Shown: positions 34,445 through 44,434, numbered from the stretch's first letter. The stretch is 50,072 bases of DNA from an uncultured Pseudanabaenaceae cyanobacterium (GCA_938021205.1 CALIGI010000018.1:1-50072), one strand, 5' to 3'. Notes: generated by a model not told the origin, from the sequence alone. Made by a program: numbers and translations.

Positions 34445-36367
34445 ATGAATTGTCTTAACCCATCTATAAAATCTGAATATCTAGCTTGGATGGCTCACCT
34501 GCGCCATGAGTTATATACCCCCCTTAATGCAATTCATGGCTACAGCGAGCTGTTATTAGAAGAGCTAGAGGATGCGGGATTAGACAAAGGAGAGTTTGCC
34601 CAATCTCTGACCCAGCTTCACCAAGTCGGGGGACATATCTTCACACTCATTAGCCAGTCTATGAATGGAGATACTCTCTGTGCGGAAGCAGAGCAACCCT
34701 CTGGAACATTTTCTGCACAGCGAGAAGAGAATAGGGCTATTTGGTCTACTTCTTGGGAAAGCCTTAAGAAGCGAGCTTTTCTGAATAAGCTGCAACCACT
34801 GTCATTAGAATTGGAACAAATATCAATACAGCTTATTACGCTGACACCTCATAATTTCAAGAGAGACATTAACAAGATTGAAATCGCTTCAAACAATTTT
34901 AAGTTAATGATTGAGGCAGTCTTAGCTTCTAAGCAATGGCCTTGTGAGCTTGGGCCAAAAGGGCCTAAGCAACTAAATCATTATCTACCCCAAAGTGATG
35001 CATATTATCCTCCGAATGCCATCCCTAATCTCCGGAGCACTGAATTATCTCAGGCTCAGCTAGTTTCGATCGCTGCCGATTCAAAGACCAAGATACAGCC
35101 TTCCTCTTCAAAAAGGCCACGCAAAGTTGAGAGTACTTCTCTCCCCACAACAGCTCTAAAAACGGCGAATGTACTGGTTGTAGATGACAATAGCGCAAAC
35201 TGCGATTTACTCTGTAGATATATTATTCGTCAAGGGCACCAGGTGACGCCTGTCTCGAATGGTTTACAAGCTCTAGCTCAAATTAAAACAGGTCGATACG
35301 ACTTAATTTTACTTGATATTCTCATGCCTGAGATGAATGGCTATGAGGTACTTGAATGGATTCGGCAGAGCGAATGGCGACATTTGTCAGTTATCATGAT
35401 TTCATCTCTTGATGAACTAGATAGCATCGTTAAATGTATTGAAATGGGCGCAGAAGATTATCTGGCTAAACCCTTTAATCCTACGCTTCTACAGGCAAGA
35501 ATTGATGCTTGCTTAGAAAAAAAACGAATGCGAGATCAGGAAGTACAATATTTGGATCAATTGGCGATCGCGAATGAGAAAATCACTAAACTCAATGGCC
35601 AATTAAAGATGGAAAATGGTCGCCTGAGCTCAGAGCTAGACGTAACCCGAAGAATTCAGCAAATGATGCTGCCACGGCCGCAAGAGTTGGCTCAGATCGA
35701 CGATCTGGATGTAGTTGGTTTTATGCAGCCTACGGATGAAGTCGGTGGAGATTATTATGACGTTATTCGCAGAGAGAATGGGGTCATTATTGGAATTGGT
35801 GATGTCACCGGTCATGGCTTAGAAAGTGGACTTCTCATGTTGATGATTCAAACAGCAGTTCGTACTTTAGTTGAACAAGGCTGTTGCAATCATCTACAGT
35901 TTTTAGACATTATCAATCGTACAATTCTTAGCAATGCTGAACGGATGGAGACTAATCGAAACTCCACGTTGTCCTTGATTCATTATCACGCAGGGATATT
36001 ACAAATTAGTGGTCAGCATGAAGAAGTTATCATAATTCGCAGCAGTGGTGAAATTGAGCATATCGATACGATTAACTTAGGTTTTCCAATGGGTCTCGAT
36101 CATGACATTTCTGACTTTCTAGGGAAAACTGAAGTTAAGATCAATCTCCAGGATGTCGTAATTTTATATACAGATGGAATCACAGAAGCGGAGAATTCTA
36201 AAGGGCAATTTTATGGCATAGAGCGGCTATCTCAAGTGGCTGCTCAGAACCGACATTCCAGTGCAGCAGAGATTCGAGATGCTGTGGTTTCCAATCTGAC
36301 TCACTATATTAATGAGCAGAAAATTTTTGATGATATTACCTTACTAGTAATGAAACGAAGCTCCTAA
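34445..36367 (+). CDS. Receiver-PP2C (SpoIIE/RsbU-type) phosphatase with HisKA-like N-terminus
   Basis: A 640-residue regulator. Residues 12-75 resemble a HisKA dimerisation domain (MAHLRHELYTPLNAIHGYSE, His21), but no HATPase domain follows. After a linker comes a receiver domain with Asp291 (ILLDILMPEMNGYEV). A coiled coil (365-410) leads into a PP2C-type Ser/Thr phosphatase domain (415-638) with DEVGGDYYDVI and GDVTGHGLESGL, whose aspartates bind metal. Such proteins dephosphorylate STAS anti-sigma antagonists, and Synechocystis IcfG (slr1860) is a comparable protein. AGGAG sits 9 bases before the ATG. Phosphorylation of Asp291 would control the phosphatase. Confidence 0.9.
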   Translation: MNCLNPSIKSEYLAWMAHLRHELYTPLNAIHGYSELLLEELEDAGLDKGEFAQSLTQLHQVGGHIFTLISQSMNGDTLCAEAEQPSGTFSAQREENRAIWSTSWESLKKRAFLNKLQPLSLELEQISIQLITLTPHNFKRDINKIEIASNNFKLMIEAVLASKQWPCELGPKGPKQLNHYLPQSDAYYPPNAIPNLRSTELSQAQLVSIAADSKTKIQPSSSKRPRKVESTSLPTTALKTANVLVVDDNSANCDLLCRYIIRQGHQVTPVSNGLQALAQIKTGRYDLILLDILMPEMNGYEVLEWIRQSEWRHLSVIMISSLDELDSIVKCIEMGAEDYLAKPFNPTLLQARIDACLEKKRMRDQEVQYLDQLAIANEKITKLNGQLKMENGRLSSELDVTRRIQQMMLPRPQELAQIDDLDVVGFMQPTDEVGGDYYDVIRRENGVIIGIGDVTGHGLESGLLMLMIQTAVRTLVEQGCCNHLQFLDIINRTILSNAERMETNRNSTLSLIHYHAGILQISGQHEEVIIIRSSGEIEHIDTINLGFPMGLDHDISDFLGKTEVKINLQDVVILYTDGITEAENSKGQFYGIERLSQVAAQNRHSSAAEIRDAVVSNLTHYINEQKIFDDITLLVMKRSS

Positions 36368-36392
36368 TAGGATCAGTTAAATTCGCCGTTTA

Positions 36393-37061
36393 ATGAGTAT
36401 CTTAAATATGACTATTTTGGAAACTGCACAGCAGGCTAGCACAATGTTAACGACTCTCAAGCCAGAATTAGTCGAATCCCTCCCTCAAACCTTTGGAGAT
36501 TACCTAGAAGAGCTACCTCCTTACAATGAACAACTAACGCTTGACTTCTCTCCCAGCGCGGCCCCTCCCCGTAAGCGATGGCGCAATAACGGACGCTCTG
36601 CTGATTTTCTGGCCGATTTTCTAGTGACTTGTTTGCCGGAGATCGAAACGGATGCAGATCGGCGGTGGCAAGCTGAGCTCAAGGATGCTGTAAGCTACAT
36701 TGCCAATGAGTTACTGGAAAATGCAATGAAGTACAGTGACCCATCTCAAGGAACCTATACTCGAATTCATCTTTACTTTAATGGTCACGTTATCCTGTTC
36801 GTAACACAGAATAATGTCCACCCTGAAGAAGTAGAACCGTTCCAAGCCTACATTCATGAACTTCTCAATGAAGATCCTCAAGAACTCTACATCGCTCGCT
36901 TAGAGGAAAGTATCGAATCCGAGAGTAGTGGCTCAGGCTTAGGCTTACTGACCATGATCAATGACTATGAAGCTAAGCTGAGTTGGAAGTTTGAACAGGT
37001 GGGTGAACATTTATCCCCAACTGCAATCTCCGTCACGACGATGGTTAAGCTCAATATATAG
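36393..37061 (+). CDS. ATP-binding (HATPase) anti-sigma-factor-like protein
   Basis: A 222-residue protein similar in layout to Synechocystis slr1861. It carries a GHKL ATP-binding fold with NELLENAMKYSD (N box) and SGSGLGLLTMINDY (G2 box). There is no HisKA domain. In partner-switching modules this is the serine kinase/anti-sigma role that phosphorylates the STAS protein. It follows the phosphatase gene by 25 bases and precedes the STAS-like gene by about 80, completing a phosphatase, kinase and antagonist set. Confidence 0.82.
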   Translation: MSILNMTILETAQQASTMLTTLKPELVESLPQTFGDYLEELPPYNEQLTLDFSPSAAPPRKRWRNNGRSADFLADFLVTCLPEIETDADRRWQAELKDAVSYIANELLENAMKYSDPSQGTYTRIHLYFNGHVILFVTQNNVHPEEVEPFQAYIHELLNEDPQELYIARLEESIESESSGSGLGLLTMINDYEAKLSWKFEQVGEHLSPTAISVTTMVKLNI

Positions 37062-37142
37062 AGATGCACCTAATTATTTTCGCAACATAAAGAATAATCT
37101 TCATCTAGCCAAATATTATTCATCAAGATTGACCTTAAAATC

Positions 37143-37532
37143 ATGATTTCACCTGAAGCAGAACTCCGAGGAACAGAGCCGATAATGGAAGTGATTCAAG
37201 ACAATTATCAAATCATCTACCAACCCGAAGACTCAACGATTCACTGCAAGGGATCATTACGTCTAAATGGTCAAGAAGAAGATTATAAACGGATTAATCA
37301 CTTACTAGAACAGGTAATTCAATCAGAGCCCTCTACCGTCATACTAAATGTACAGGAACTAAATTTTCTCAATAGTCTAGGTATCAACATGCTGTCTAAA
37401 TTTGTGATCAAGATTCGCAAGAAAAAATTCATCAAAGTGATTGTTCAAGGTGCAGAAGATACACCCTGGCAAGTAAAGTCTTTGAAGAATCTTCAGCGTC
37501 TGATGCCTAGCCTATCTTTACAATTCACCTAA
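37143..37532 (+). CDS. STAS-like anti-sigma-factor antagonist
   Basis: A 129-residue small protein. IHCKGSLRLNG, VILNVQELNFLNSLGINMLSK and the following helix KFVIKIRKKKFIKVIVQGA match the fold of STAS antagonists. Ser in LNFLNSLGI occupies the phospho-serine position of SpoIIAA and RsbV. It is probably phosphorylated by the neighbouring GHKL protein and dephosphorylated by the PP2C phosphatase. No sigma factor gene lies nearby, as is usual for cyanobacterial versions. An in-frame ATG at 37185 is an alternative start. Confidence 0.8.
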   Translation: MISPEAELRGTEPIMEVIQDNYQIIYQPEDSTIHCKGSLRLNGQEEDYKRINHLLEQVIQSEPSTVILNVQELNFLNSLGINMLSKFVIKIRKKKFIKVIVQGAEDTPWQVKSLKNLQRLMPSLSLQFT

Positions 37533-37708
37533 ATTTGCTTACTTTTACCTATCAGAGAGTAATTCTCTAGTAACGGCTCTGGGAAGGCATTTTAATTGCC
37601 AAATCTAAATGGAAAAATGCAGTTAGTTCGATGCAATTCTATATCTTCTAGATTTATTCCACCTAGAAAGTATTACTCAATGAAGCTGTGAAAGAATTCT
37701 GCCCATGA

Positions 37709-38797
37709 CTAGAGCTTTGGATGCTGAAGATATCCCCATTTAGCTCCAGCTTTGACAGGTGCAATACCATTTGTAAAGTCTGAGGCCAGGGCAAACTGAG
37801 GCGCGATCGCAAGCTCTCCATTGGGAGAGACATAGCCCGCCTGGCGACCCACTCGAACCATCGCTAAACCTTCGGAGAAGAGGCCCACAAAATCATCATA
37901 GGCTGGCGGAATCACAAGCTCTCCTGACTGATCAATATATCCGTATTTCCCATTTAGAAAAACTGCTGCATAACCTTCAGAGAAGTCCTGAGCTCGTACA
38001 AACTGGGGCTGAATAATGACGGCACCTGTGCGGTCAATATAGCCCCACCGATCATCAATACTGACTGCTGCAAGACCATCTTTAAAGTCATTGCTGTCTT
38101 CAAATTGAGGCGCAATGGCTATCTCCCCATTCGGCTTAATGTATCCGAGTTTGCCATCTAGCAAAATGGCAGCGAGACCATTCGTAAATTCCCAAGCGCC
38201 ATCAAACTGAGGCTTAATGACAACCTCACCTTTACGATTGATATAGCCCCATTTCTCATCTTTTTGAATGGCAGCCATTCCTTCAGAAAAATCTCTGGCC
38301 CTGTCAAGCTGAGGAGGGAAAAGAATTTTGCCATTTTTCTCAAAGTAGCCCCAGCGATCGCCCACTTCCAGCGTAGCAACGCCATCTGAAAAGGCTGGGC
38401 TAATAAAACCCACCTTGGGGCTAATGCGCATAACAACTTTGCCCTCAGTGTTGATATAGCTGCGCTTGCCACCCACTTTTGTAAGGGCAATGCCTTCAGA
38501 AAATCCCCAGGTCTCATCAAATTGAGGACGAATGACCATGTCACCTTTGCGATTGATGTAACCCCAGCGATTATTAATACGCACCGGGGCCAGGCCTTCG
38601 GAAAAGGGCGAAGCATGGTCAAACGTGGGTTCGATCTCCCAGGTAATGTCGCCCATGGGCGTAAAGGGAGCAGCGCTAGGGAGGGGAGCCTGGGTCTGGG
38701 GAATTTGAGCGCGGGTAAGTGATGGAGAGCCCAGGCTAGCGATGAGGCCAAGACTCATTAGAAAAGCAACTTTTTGCAAGAGACCAGAAAAAGACAT
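37709..38797 (-). CDS. Secreted WG-repeat protein
   Basis: A protein of about 362 residues with a signal peptide (MSFSGLLQKVAFLMSLGLIA, cleavage near TRAQ). It then has about nine tandem WG repeats of roughly 35 residues with the consensus DGLAAVxxDxxWGYIDxxGxxVIxPQFxxAxxF. Examples are NNRWGYINRKGDMVIRPQF and DDRWGYIDRTGAVIIQPQF. WG repeats form beta-rich solenoid or propeller surfaces for binding. The exact ligand is unknown; export to periplasm or surface is inferred. The start at 38797 is chosen for the signal peptide; the frame is open to 38869. It stands alone, convergent with the STAS-like gene. Confidence 0.88.
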   Translation of the reverse strand: MSFSGLLQKVAFLMSLGLIASLGSPSLTRAQIPQTQAPLPSAAPFTPMGDITWEIEPTFDHASPFSEGLAPVRINNRWGYINRKGDMVIRPQFDETWGFSEGIALTKVGGKRSYINTEGKVVMRISPKVGFISPAFSDGVATLEVGDRWGYFEKNGKILFPPQLDRARDFSEGMAAIQKDEKWGYINRKGEVVIKPQFDGAWEFTNGLAAILLDGKLGYIKPNGEIAIAPQFEDSNDFKDGLAAVSIDDRWGYIDRTGAVIIQPQFVRAQDFSEGYAAVFLNGKYGYIDQSGELVIPPAYDDFVGLFSEGLAMVRVGRQAGYVSPNGELAIAPQFALASDFTNGIAPVKAGAKWGYLQHPKL

Positions 38798-39037
38798 CCG
38801 CACCATTAGATTCAAAACACCAGGGAATACACTTGGGGACGAGAATTCAATTAGACCTTTAGGCTGCAAACGCGACTCCCAAAATTGAATGGTACGCCGT
38901 TGGTATTAGCTGACCGGCACTACCATTACGTGGATTTCAGGTCTGATTAAGTTTCTAGTCCTTCGATAATCCTACAGACTGGTGGATGGCTTATTCTGTT
39001 CCCCCAGGTTCTATTCCCCTTAGGCGTTTCAGCACAG

Positions 39038-41755
39038 CTACTGCTGTGATTCATCCGCTGACTGGGTGAAGTCATCACTCCATTGCTGGGCTTCAGGGCG
39101 AGGAAGTTTCGGTCCAATGGGAGCAAAGTCAAAATTGCGAGATGGGGTGGGTGGACCCACCGGGATAGCGGTACGGGGGTCAATAATGATGTCTTTGCGG
39201 GGCTGCTGGACTGATGATGCAGCATCACTCGCCTCAGAGATGGTCTCGGGTGATGTTGCTTTAGCTGGGCGGTTGGTTTGGGTGGTCTCATTATTCGAGG
39301 GGAGCGTGCTTTGCTGCTCTTCCAAGGGGCTCACAGGCTCTGAATTAACTGGCAACTGGGATGGTAACTGGGGACCAAAAACTGGCAGTATTGCAGGCAA
39401 AGCTGGACCTAGGATTAAATCGCCTTTGGCTGTCTTGCTGGTCTCAGGAGACGGTTCTTGGTTTACCTGGGGTGAACCGACGGGCTGTGCTTCGCGCTCT
39501 GGGGCCGTTGATTCGCCAGGTTCCGCCGTTTCGGCAGGTGGCACTGGCTCCCCAGCGCTGCCCGGAGCCGGAGGGGTCGTATTTTCGAGCTCGGATCCAT
39601 TGCTTGGAGGGGTCGTAACTTCGGCCTCTGGAGAAGCTGTCTCGGCGGAACCTGCTTCTGAAGGTGCTGTGTTAGGTGTATTAGGATCAATCGCTTCAGG
39701 TTCTGCAGGTTCTGTGTCGGGGGGTGCAGCGGAACGAGAGAGGAATTTAAGGCTAAGGTCATAACGGCTGAAGCGTTCGTCGAGGGGACGTCGCTCAACC
39801 CCAATGGATTTAAGCTGTTCTAGAACGGGCCTACTGCTAGGGGTGAGGGGCAAGAGTGAGGGGAGCTGGGTGTCGAGGACACGGTCTATATCCACAAACA
39901 TGATGCCCGCAGGGTCTTGGGAAGCGGCTCGGGGCATCCCTTCTCGGTAGAGACGACTGGCTGCGAGGGTGGCGCGGGGCTGGGGTAAGAGCAAGTTCGC
40001 GCCCGGTGCCCCCACGATGAGAAAGGCAACATTACCCTCCAGCCAACCGTGGGTAACAACAGCTTCTCCCTCGGCATTGGACCAGTTCACCACGGGCTGA
40101 CCGTCCAGCTCACTGGTACTGAGGCTGAGGCCATATTTATTGACCATCAAAGCATCTAGTTTTTGTAAGGATCGTTCTCCCAATCGGCGGTTGCTGGTTT
40201 GGGCCATGACGGTGAGACCGGTCTGGAAGCGGGAGTTGGCCTGGGGGGGAATGGGGAGAATACCAATGCTGTAGGGACCATCCATCCAAGAGAGCCAGTC
40301 TTTTTGGAGATCCATGCTGGTGACGGCTTGGACCTGTTCCTGGAGGGCGCTGGGACTGAGTAAGGAGCTTCCGCTGGCAGGTCCCTGGCTAAAGCTGCGC
40401 CAGGCTGCCTGGATGCTGCTGCCGCTGAGGAGAAAAGAGGTGGAGGCGGGGAAGCGATCGCCCAGTGCCACCATAGCTTGAGGCTTATCTCCCAAACTAG
40501 GGGTAGGTTGAGCCAAGACCCCTAGGTCATCCGTTGCCCGATCCCAAGTCACGGTATTGAGGTCTAGCTCATCGCCCTCTGTCATCCGGACCTGGCTCAC
40601 CAAACCTTGCAGCTCGGTCGGTAGAGGTAGCAGGCGTCCTGCGGCTTGATTGCTGAGCACCGCAGCCGGGCCATTGATGTAAAAAGACATCAAGGCCCCA
40701 TCCGCTGAATTCAAGTCACTGGAGCCTAAGCGGCGTTGGGCATCCTCATATTCATTGAGGTCTCCCAGGGCCGTACCTTCTTTGTAGCTATCAATGGCCC
40801 GCTCCAGGGTGGTGCGATTGGAGGCAAGGAGCCCAAAGCTGCCAAAAATCGCCACGCTTTGGCGCTGTACCAAGTCCACCTGGAGATCCCAAATCTTGAC
40901 GCCGCGATGGCTGGAGATGCTATTTTCAAAGCCTTCGGGGGGTTGGCGCTCATCCAGGCTACGAGCAACAGCTTTCGGATTTTTGAGGGGCGCAACGAGC
41001 AGCACATCCGAGGAATCGACCTGGGGAGGCTGCCCCGGTCGCGGTTGGGTGACGGGGGGGAGCGGAATCAAGGCCATGACGGGCGGACCAGCCAACTGCT
41101 GCTGAATCGCGCTGAGGTTGCCATAGCCTAAATTAACAATGCGATCGCGGCCCACCGCCAACCATTCTCCCAATCCTTGCTGCAAATTCGGCGTACCGAG
41201 CTGACGCAGCTCTTGCCAGGGGTCGCTCTTGGGATTGAGGGTCAGACTCGCCACAGCAGCATCAGGCACCAGAGCTACGGCGGATTCCAGGCTGGTAGGC
41301 CCATTGGTAGGGCGACGCAGCAAATAGCTGGTAGCCCCCCCCAGGGCAAAGGTCGCCAAGGCAGCCAGCAAGAATAGTTGAGTGGGACGATGCTTGAGGC
41401 GATGGAGAGGGCTTTGGGTCGTGGCTTTACGCTTGGTTTGGAGAGGCTGGGACGACGCTATTTGTTCAAGTGCCTCGTCATCCACAACATCTACAGATGC
41501 TTTGACCGCCCCTGTGGTTTCCAGGGCAATTGTCTCTATCTCTGCTTCTGCAGCAGCTTCCTCATCTAAGCCATCCAGTCCATTGGAGGGTATCTCTACT
41601 GCGACACCCTCTAATGGGCTGGACTGGACAGCCAAGGCCAAATCAGTCGACTCTAGGTCCGATGATGCATCCGAAGCAGATGAGAATTCTGCTGCGACAG
41701 ATTCTGCAGGGCTCGCATCGGAAGGGGAGGTTTTCTGGGGGTCAACAGGAGTCAT
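39038..41755 (-). CDS. DUF3352 domain membrane protein with long disordered ends
   Basis: A 905-residue protein. Residues 1-120 are acidic and Ser/Ala-rich, and one membrane helix follows (FLLAALATFALGGATSYLL, about 131-149). The DUF3352 domain (about 160-670) starts VALVPDAAVASLTLNPKS and includes DPWQELRQLGTP. The last 230 residues are Pro/Glu/Ser/Thr-rich and likely disordered. DUF3352 proteins are widespread in cyanobacteria without an assigned function. The topology suggests a short cytoplasmic head and a large periplasmic or lumenal domain. It is followed on the same strand by the WG-repeat gene after about 240 bases. Confidence 0.85.
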   Translation of the reverse strand: MTPVDPQKTSPSDASPAESVAAEFSSASDASSDLESTDLALAVQSSPLEGVAVEIPSNGLDGLDEEAAAEAEIETIALETTGAVKASVDVVDDEALEQIASSQPLQTKRKATTQSPLHRLKHRPTQLFLLAALATFALGGATSYLLRRPTNGPTSLESAVALVPDAAVASLTLNPKSDPWQELRQLGTPNLQQGLGEWLAVGRDRIVNLGYGNLSAIQQQLAGPPVMALIPLPPVTQPRPGQPPQVDSSDVLLVAPLKNPKAVARSLDERQPPEGFENSISSHRGVKIWDLQVDLVQRQSVAIFGSFGLLASNRTTLERAIDSYKEGTALGDLNEYEDAQRRLGSSDLNSADGALMSFYINGPAAVLSNQAAGRLLPLPTELQGLVSQVRMTEGDELDLNTVTWDRATDDLGVLAQPTPSLGDKPQAMVALGDRFPASTSFLLSGSSIQAAWRSFSQGPASGSSLLSPSALQEQVQAVTSMDLQKDWLSWMDGPYSIGILPIPPQANSRFQTGLTVMAQTSNRRLGERSLQKLDALMVNKYGLSLSTSELDGQPVVNWSNAEGEAVVTHGWLEGNVAFLIVGAPGANLLLPQPRATLAASRLYREGMPRAASQDPAGIMFVDIDRVLDTQLPSLLPLTPSSRPVLEQLKSIGVERRPLDERFSRYDLSLKFLSRSAAPPDTEPAEPEAIDPNTPNTAPSEAGSAETASPEAEVTTPPSNGSELENTTPPAPGSAGEPVPPAETAEPGESTAPEREAQPVGSPQVNQEPSPETSKTAKGDLILGPALPAILPVFGPQLPSQLPVNSEPVSPLEEQQSTLPSNNETTQTNRPAKATSPETISEASDAASSVQQPRKDIIIDPRTAIPVGPPTPSRNFDFAPIGPKLPRPEAQQWSDDFTQSADESQQ

Positions 41756-41946
41756 GCTAGCGGCGTTGATGCAACGTCGGTCAAACAGGGCGAATCGAAG
41801 CTACTTCTCTCCGTAGAGCAATCTTTAAGGGGTGTTACACCTATAGCCTCATTGGGCTTAATCCTATCGCTATCAGAAGGTTTCCGGGTGTTTTGCTCGG
41901 AAAGAAGAGACCTGAGGAGTGCAGAAGCTACCCCCTCGCAGGGAAA

Positions 41947-42861
41947 CTAGACTGTATCAATTTTTCCTGCCAGATTACTAAGGATCGCTGGCGTCACCCC
42001 TGTCAGATCTGTCACCCCAGCGAAGTCAGGAATCCCAGGACCTATAACTAGCAGAGGCACAGGATTACGGGTGTGGTGGGAGGTGGATAAATCTTCCACA
42101 TTGCCGTGGTCGCTGGAGAGAATTAGCGTCAAATCTTCAGGTCGTTCCTGGATGAGGGTGGATAGAAGGGCATCAATACGCTGGAGTACCGTGATCGCTT
42201 CTTCCCGGCTTTGGTGATGCCCGGCGTAGTCAGGCAAGAAAGTCTCAAACAGAGTAAAGCTGTGGGACTGGGCCAGCTTAATCAACCGTTTTCCGGCTAC
42301 CGCTGCGGAAATCCCAGGCTCATCGTAATAGCACTCCACCATTTCGCCGGTAATGTCCCAGTAAACCGCTTCTCCCTGGCGATAGTCATCGAGGGTGCGA
42401 AACGGAACCGGAGCCGTGAGATTGAGCAAGGCTCCCACGGCATAACGGCGGCGGCGATTGGCGATCGCCTTAAAATACCCCGGCATGTAAGCATTTGCCT
42501 GGGTCACTGCCAAGCCCAAATTACTCACCTGACGAAAGATACCGTAGGGTTCGATCAACTGACGCAGGCTGCCATTGGCAAAGGCGGACTGATGCTGCCC
42601 CCGAAATTGAGCCGCATTATGCCCGGTATAGAGCGTCGTCTGTCCCGTTGCACTTTGGGGCAAGCCAGGAACCCCCAAACAGGCATCAATGGGCCGGAAC
42701 CAGACCTCCCCCTCGGCAACCGTCAATCCAGCGAGGAGCGGTTTTCCCAGCAGCCCAGCTAAGCAGGGCATCGTTTGAACCTGGGTTAAAGGATTCTCAG
42801 ATCCAGCTGGTCCCAAACCGAGACCATCGACAAAAACAAGTAAGAATCGCGAGGCAGTCAT
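41947..42861 (-). CDS. Alkaline-phosphatase-fold metalloenzyme
   Basis: A 304-residue protein of the alkaline phosphatase/phosphoglycerate mutase-type metalloenzyme superfamily. FLLVFVDGLGLGP carries the first metal-binding Asp, SATGQTTLYTGHNAA the nucleophile Thr/Ser loop, LPDYAGHHQSREEA a metal-binding Asp and His pair, and LILSSDHGNVEDLST plus HHTRNPVPLLVIGP the last ligands. There is no signal peptide, so it acts in the cytoplasm. The substrate is unknown, a phosphomonoester or a phosphosugar isomerisation being typical. It starts 13 bases after the dacB stop codon, so they form an operon. Confidence 0.85.
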   Translation of the reverse strand: MTASRFLLVFVDGLGLGPAGSENPLTQVQTMPCLAGLLGKPLLAGLTVAEGEVWFRPIDACLGVPGLPQSATGQTTLYTGHNAAQFRGQHQSAFANGSLRQLIEPYGIFRQVSNLGLAVTQANAYMPGYFKAIANRRRRYAVGALLNLTAPVPFRTLDDYRQGEAVYWDITGEMVECYYDEPGISAAVAGKRLIKLAQSHSFTLFETFLPDYAGHHQSREEAITVLQRIDALLSTLIQERPEDLTLILSSDHGNVEDLSTSHHTRNPVPLLVIGPGIPDFAGVTDLTGVTPAILSNLAGKIDTV

Positions 42862-42874
42862 CCGCCGATCTGGC

Positions 42875-44434
42875 TCATGGATTTTGGGAAACGAGCTGAG
42901 CGGATAGGGGCTGAGGGGATAAGGGCCGCTGGGAAACAGTCTTTTGGCCTTGGCCCTCAGTCACTCCCTTGAGCTCCCCAATCACCACTTCTTGCTGGTC
43001 GTAAAAATAGTTGAGGTCCCCACCGCGATTCTGAACCGCAAAACAGACTGCCTCCGGCTCATCTAGGTACATCACAGGCAGCCCCGCGACAGGCAGCATG
43101 CCAGCCAAATTACTCACATCCGAAAGCGTCCCCGTTTTTCCAATAAGTCCATTGGGCAGACGTCGATCTTCCAAGGTGCCCCTGTCCTCCGGGACAATCG
43201 GCAGAACATCTTTCAAACCCAAGCCATGGGGCTTGAGCTTTTGACCAATCACATCCAACATTCGGCAGGAGGTCCGGGGAGATGTTTGGTTCTCGCGACC
43301 CAATCCCGAACCATTAATAAATTGCACCTCATCAGGCCCTACACCTGTCAAAGCAACGGTTTTTGTCGCTAAAGCAGGGGCTCCACCCAGAAGGTCCGCT
43401 AGCAGCTCCGCCATGATGTTATTGCTGTACATGTTCATGCGCTTGAGCAGCTCCTGCATGGGTAGGGAATGATGCTCAGCCAGGATTTCAACGCTGGCGG
43501 GATCAACGGATTCAACAACCAGGGTTTGCCCGGTGAGGGTGACCTGGGGCTGGGGAGTGCCTTCGGGAAAGGTTTTGAACTGCTCAGCGGCTTGCCAGGG
43601 CCAATTGGCAGAATCCATACCCTCACGGAGAAGTCCACCGGCATAGGGGCGATCGCGTTCAAAATTCATCACAAACACGCCCCCCACAATCAAGTTGCCT
43701 TCCACCTTCGTAATACCGAGCTGATTAAGACTATTACCAACGGCAATGGCAGACTCCCAAACAAACAGGGGATCTCCACCGCCCACAATGATCAAGTCTC
43801 CCTTGACCACGCCCCCCTCAACGGGGCCATTGACCCCAATGCGGGTAATAAACTTGTAGTCTGGTTCCCAACGATCCACAGCTAGCAGCGTGGTGGCTAA
43901 CTTTGTCAGGGAAGCTGCGGGTAGGCGAGTCTTGCCTTCATGCTGGGCCAGAAGGCGATCGCCCCGCTGCACCCAGACCCCCTGCTGAGCTGTGTCAAAG
44001 CCTACGCCCCCCAGGCGATTCACATAGCTATCAACAACGGCCTGCACAGCCGGATCGAGGTTGGACTCATTCACCGCCAAGGGCTGGAAAGGAGGGGGTT
44101 CAGGGGCCTTGGGCGTCAAAATTTGAGGAATCAACGAGCCCCCAGCTTTAGAGCCATCTGCATTGAGTGATGCGCCCTCGGGCAGACGTTGCAACAAAAA
44201 CCTGAGACCCAAGACACCGAGTACGATCGCCCCAATCAAATACAGCAGTTTGCCATAGGGGCGATTGTCATAATATCGGGGCGGAGAGGTCGGCAATGCT
44301 CCAGAAGGCCTCTTCCCATTCCCGGGGGGGGGGCCCGATGGCCTAGAGAAGGTCGTAGACTTTCGGCCTGGCTCTCCGGGGGATGAACGATGGGGAGAAC
44401 GGCCCTGGGGGGCTCTGGGGGGTTGGTTTGCCAT
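42875..44434 (-). CDS. dacB: D-alanyl-D-alanine carboxypeptidase/endopeptidase, PBP4 type (S13)
   Basis: A 519-residue penicillin-binding protein. Residues 1-60 are a Pro/Arg/Ser-rich cytoplasmic stretch, followed by a signal-anchor helix (LLYLIGAIVLGVLGLRFLL). The periplasmic catalytic domain has the three S13 motifs: AASLTKLATT (SxxK with the nucleophile serine), YSNN (SxN) and LIGKTGTLSD (KTG). GSGLGRENQTSPR is also characteristic. It trims peptidoglycan stem peptides and cuts cross-links. The long disordered N-terminus is longer than in E. coli DacB but seen in cyanobacteria. It lies between the coiled-coil gene and the phosphatase-fold gene on one strand. Confidence 0.9.
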   Translation of the reverse strand: MANQPPRAPQGRSPHRSSPGEPGRKSTTFSRPSGPPPGNGKRPSGALPTSPPRYYDNRPYGKLLYLIGAIVLGVLGLRFLLQRLPEGASLNADGSKAGGSLIPQILTPKAPEPPPFQPLAVNESNLDPAVQAVVDSYVNRLGGVGFDTAQQGVWVQRGDRLLAQHEGKTRLPAASLTKLATTLLAVDRWEPDYKFITRIGVNGPVEGGVVKGDLIIVGGGDPLFVWESAIAVGNSLNQLGITKVEGNLIVGGVFVMNFERDRPYAGGLLREGMDSANWPWQAAEQFKTFPEGTPQPQVTLTGQTLVVESVDPASVEILAEHHSLPMQELLKRMNMYSNNIMAELLADLLGGAPALATKTVALTGVGPDEVQFINGSGLGRENQTSPRTSCRMLDVIGQKLKPHGLGLKDVLPIVPEDRGTLEDRRLPNGLIGKTGTLSDVSNLAGMLPVAGLPVMYLDEPEAVCFAVQNRGGDLNYFYDQQEVVIGELKGVTEGQGQKTVSQRPLSPQPLSAQLVSQNP

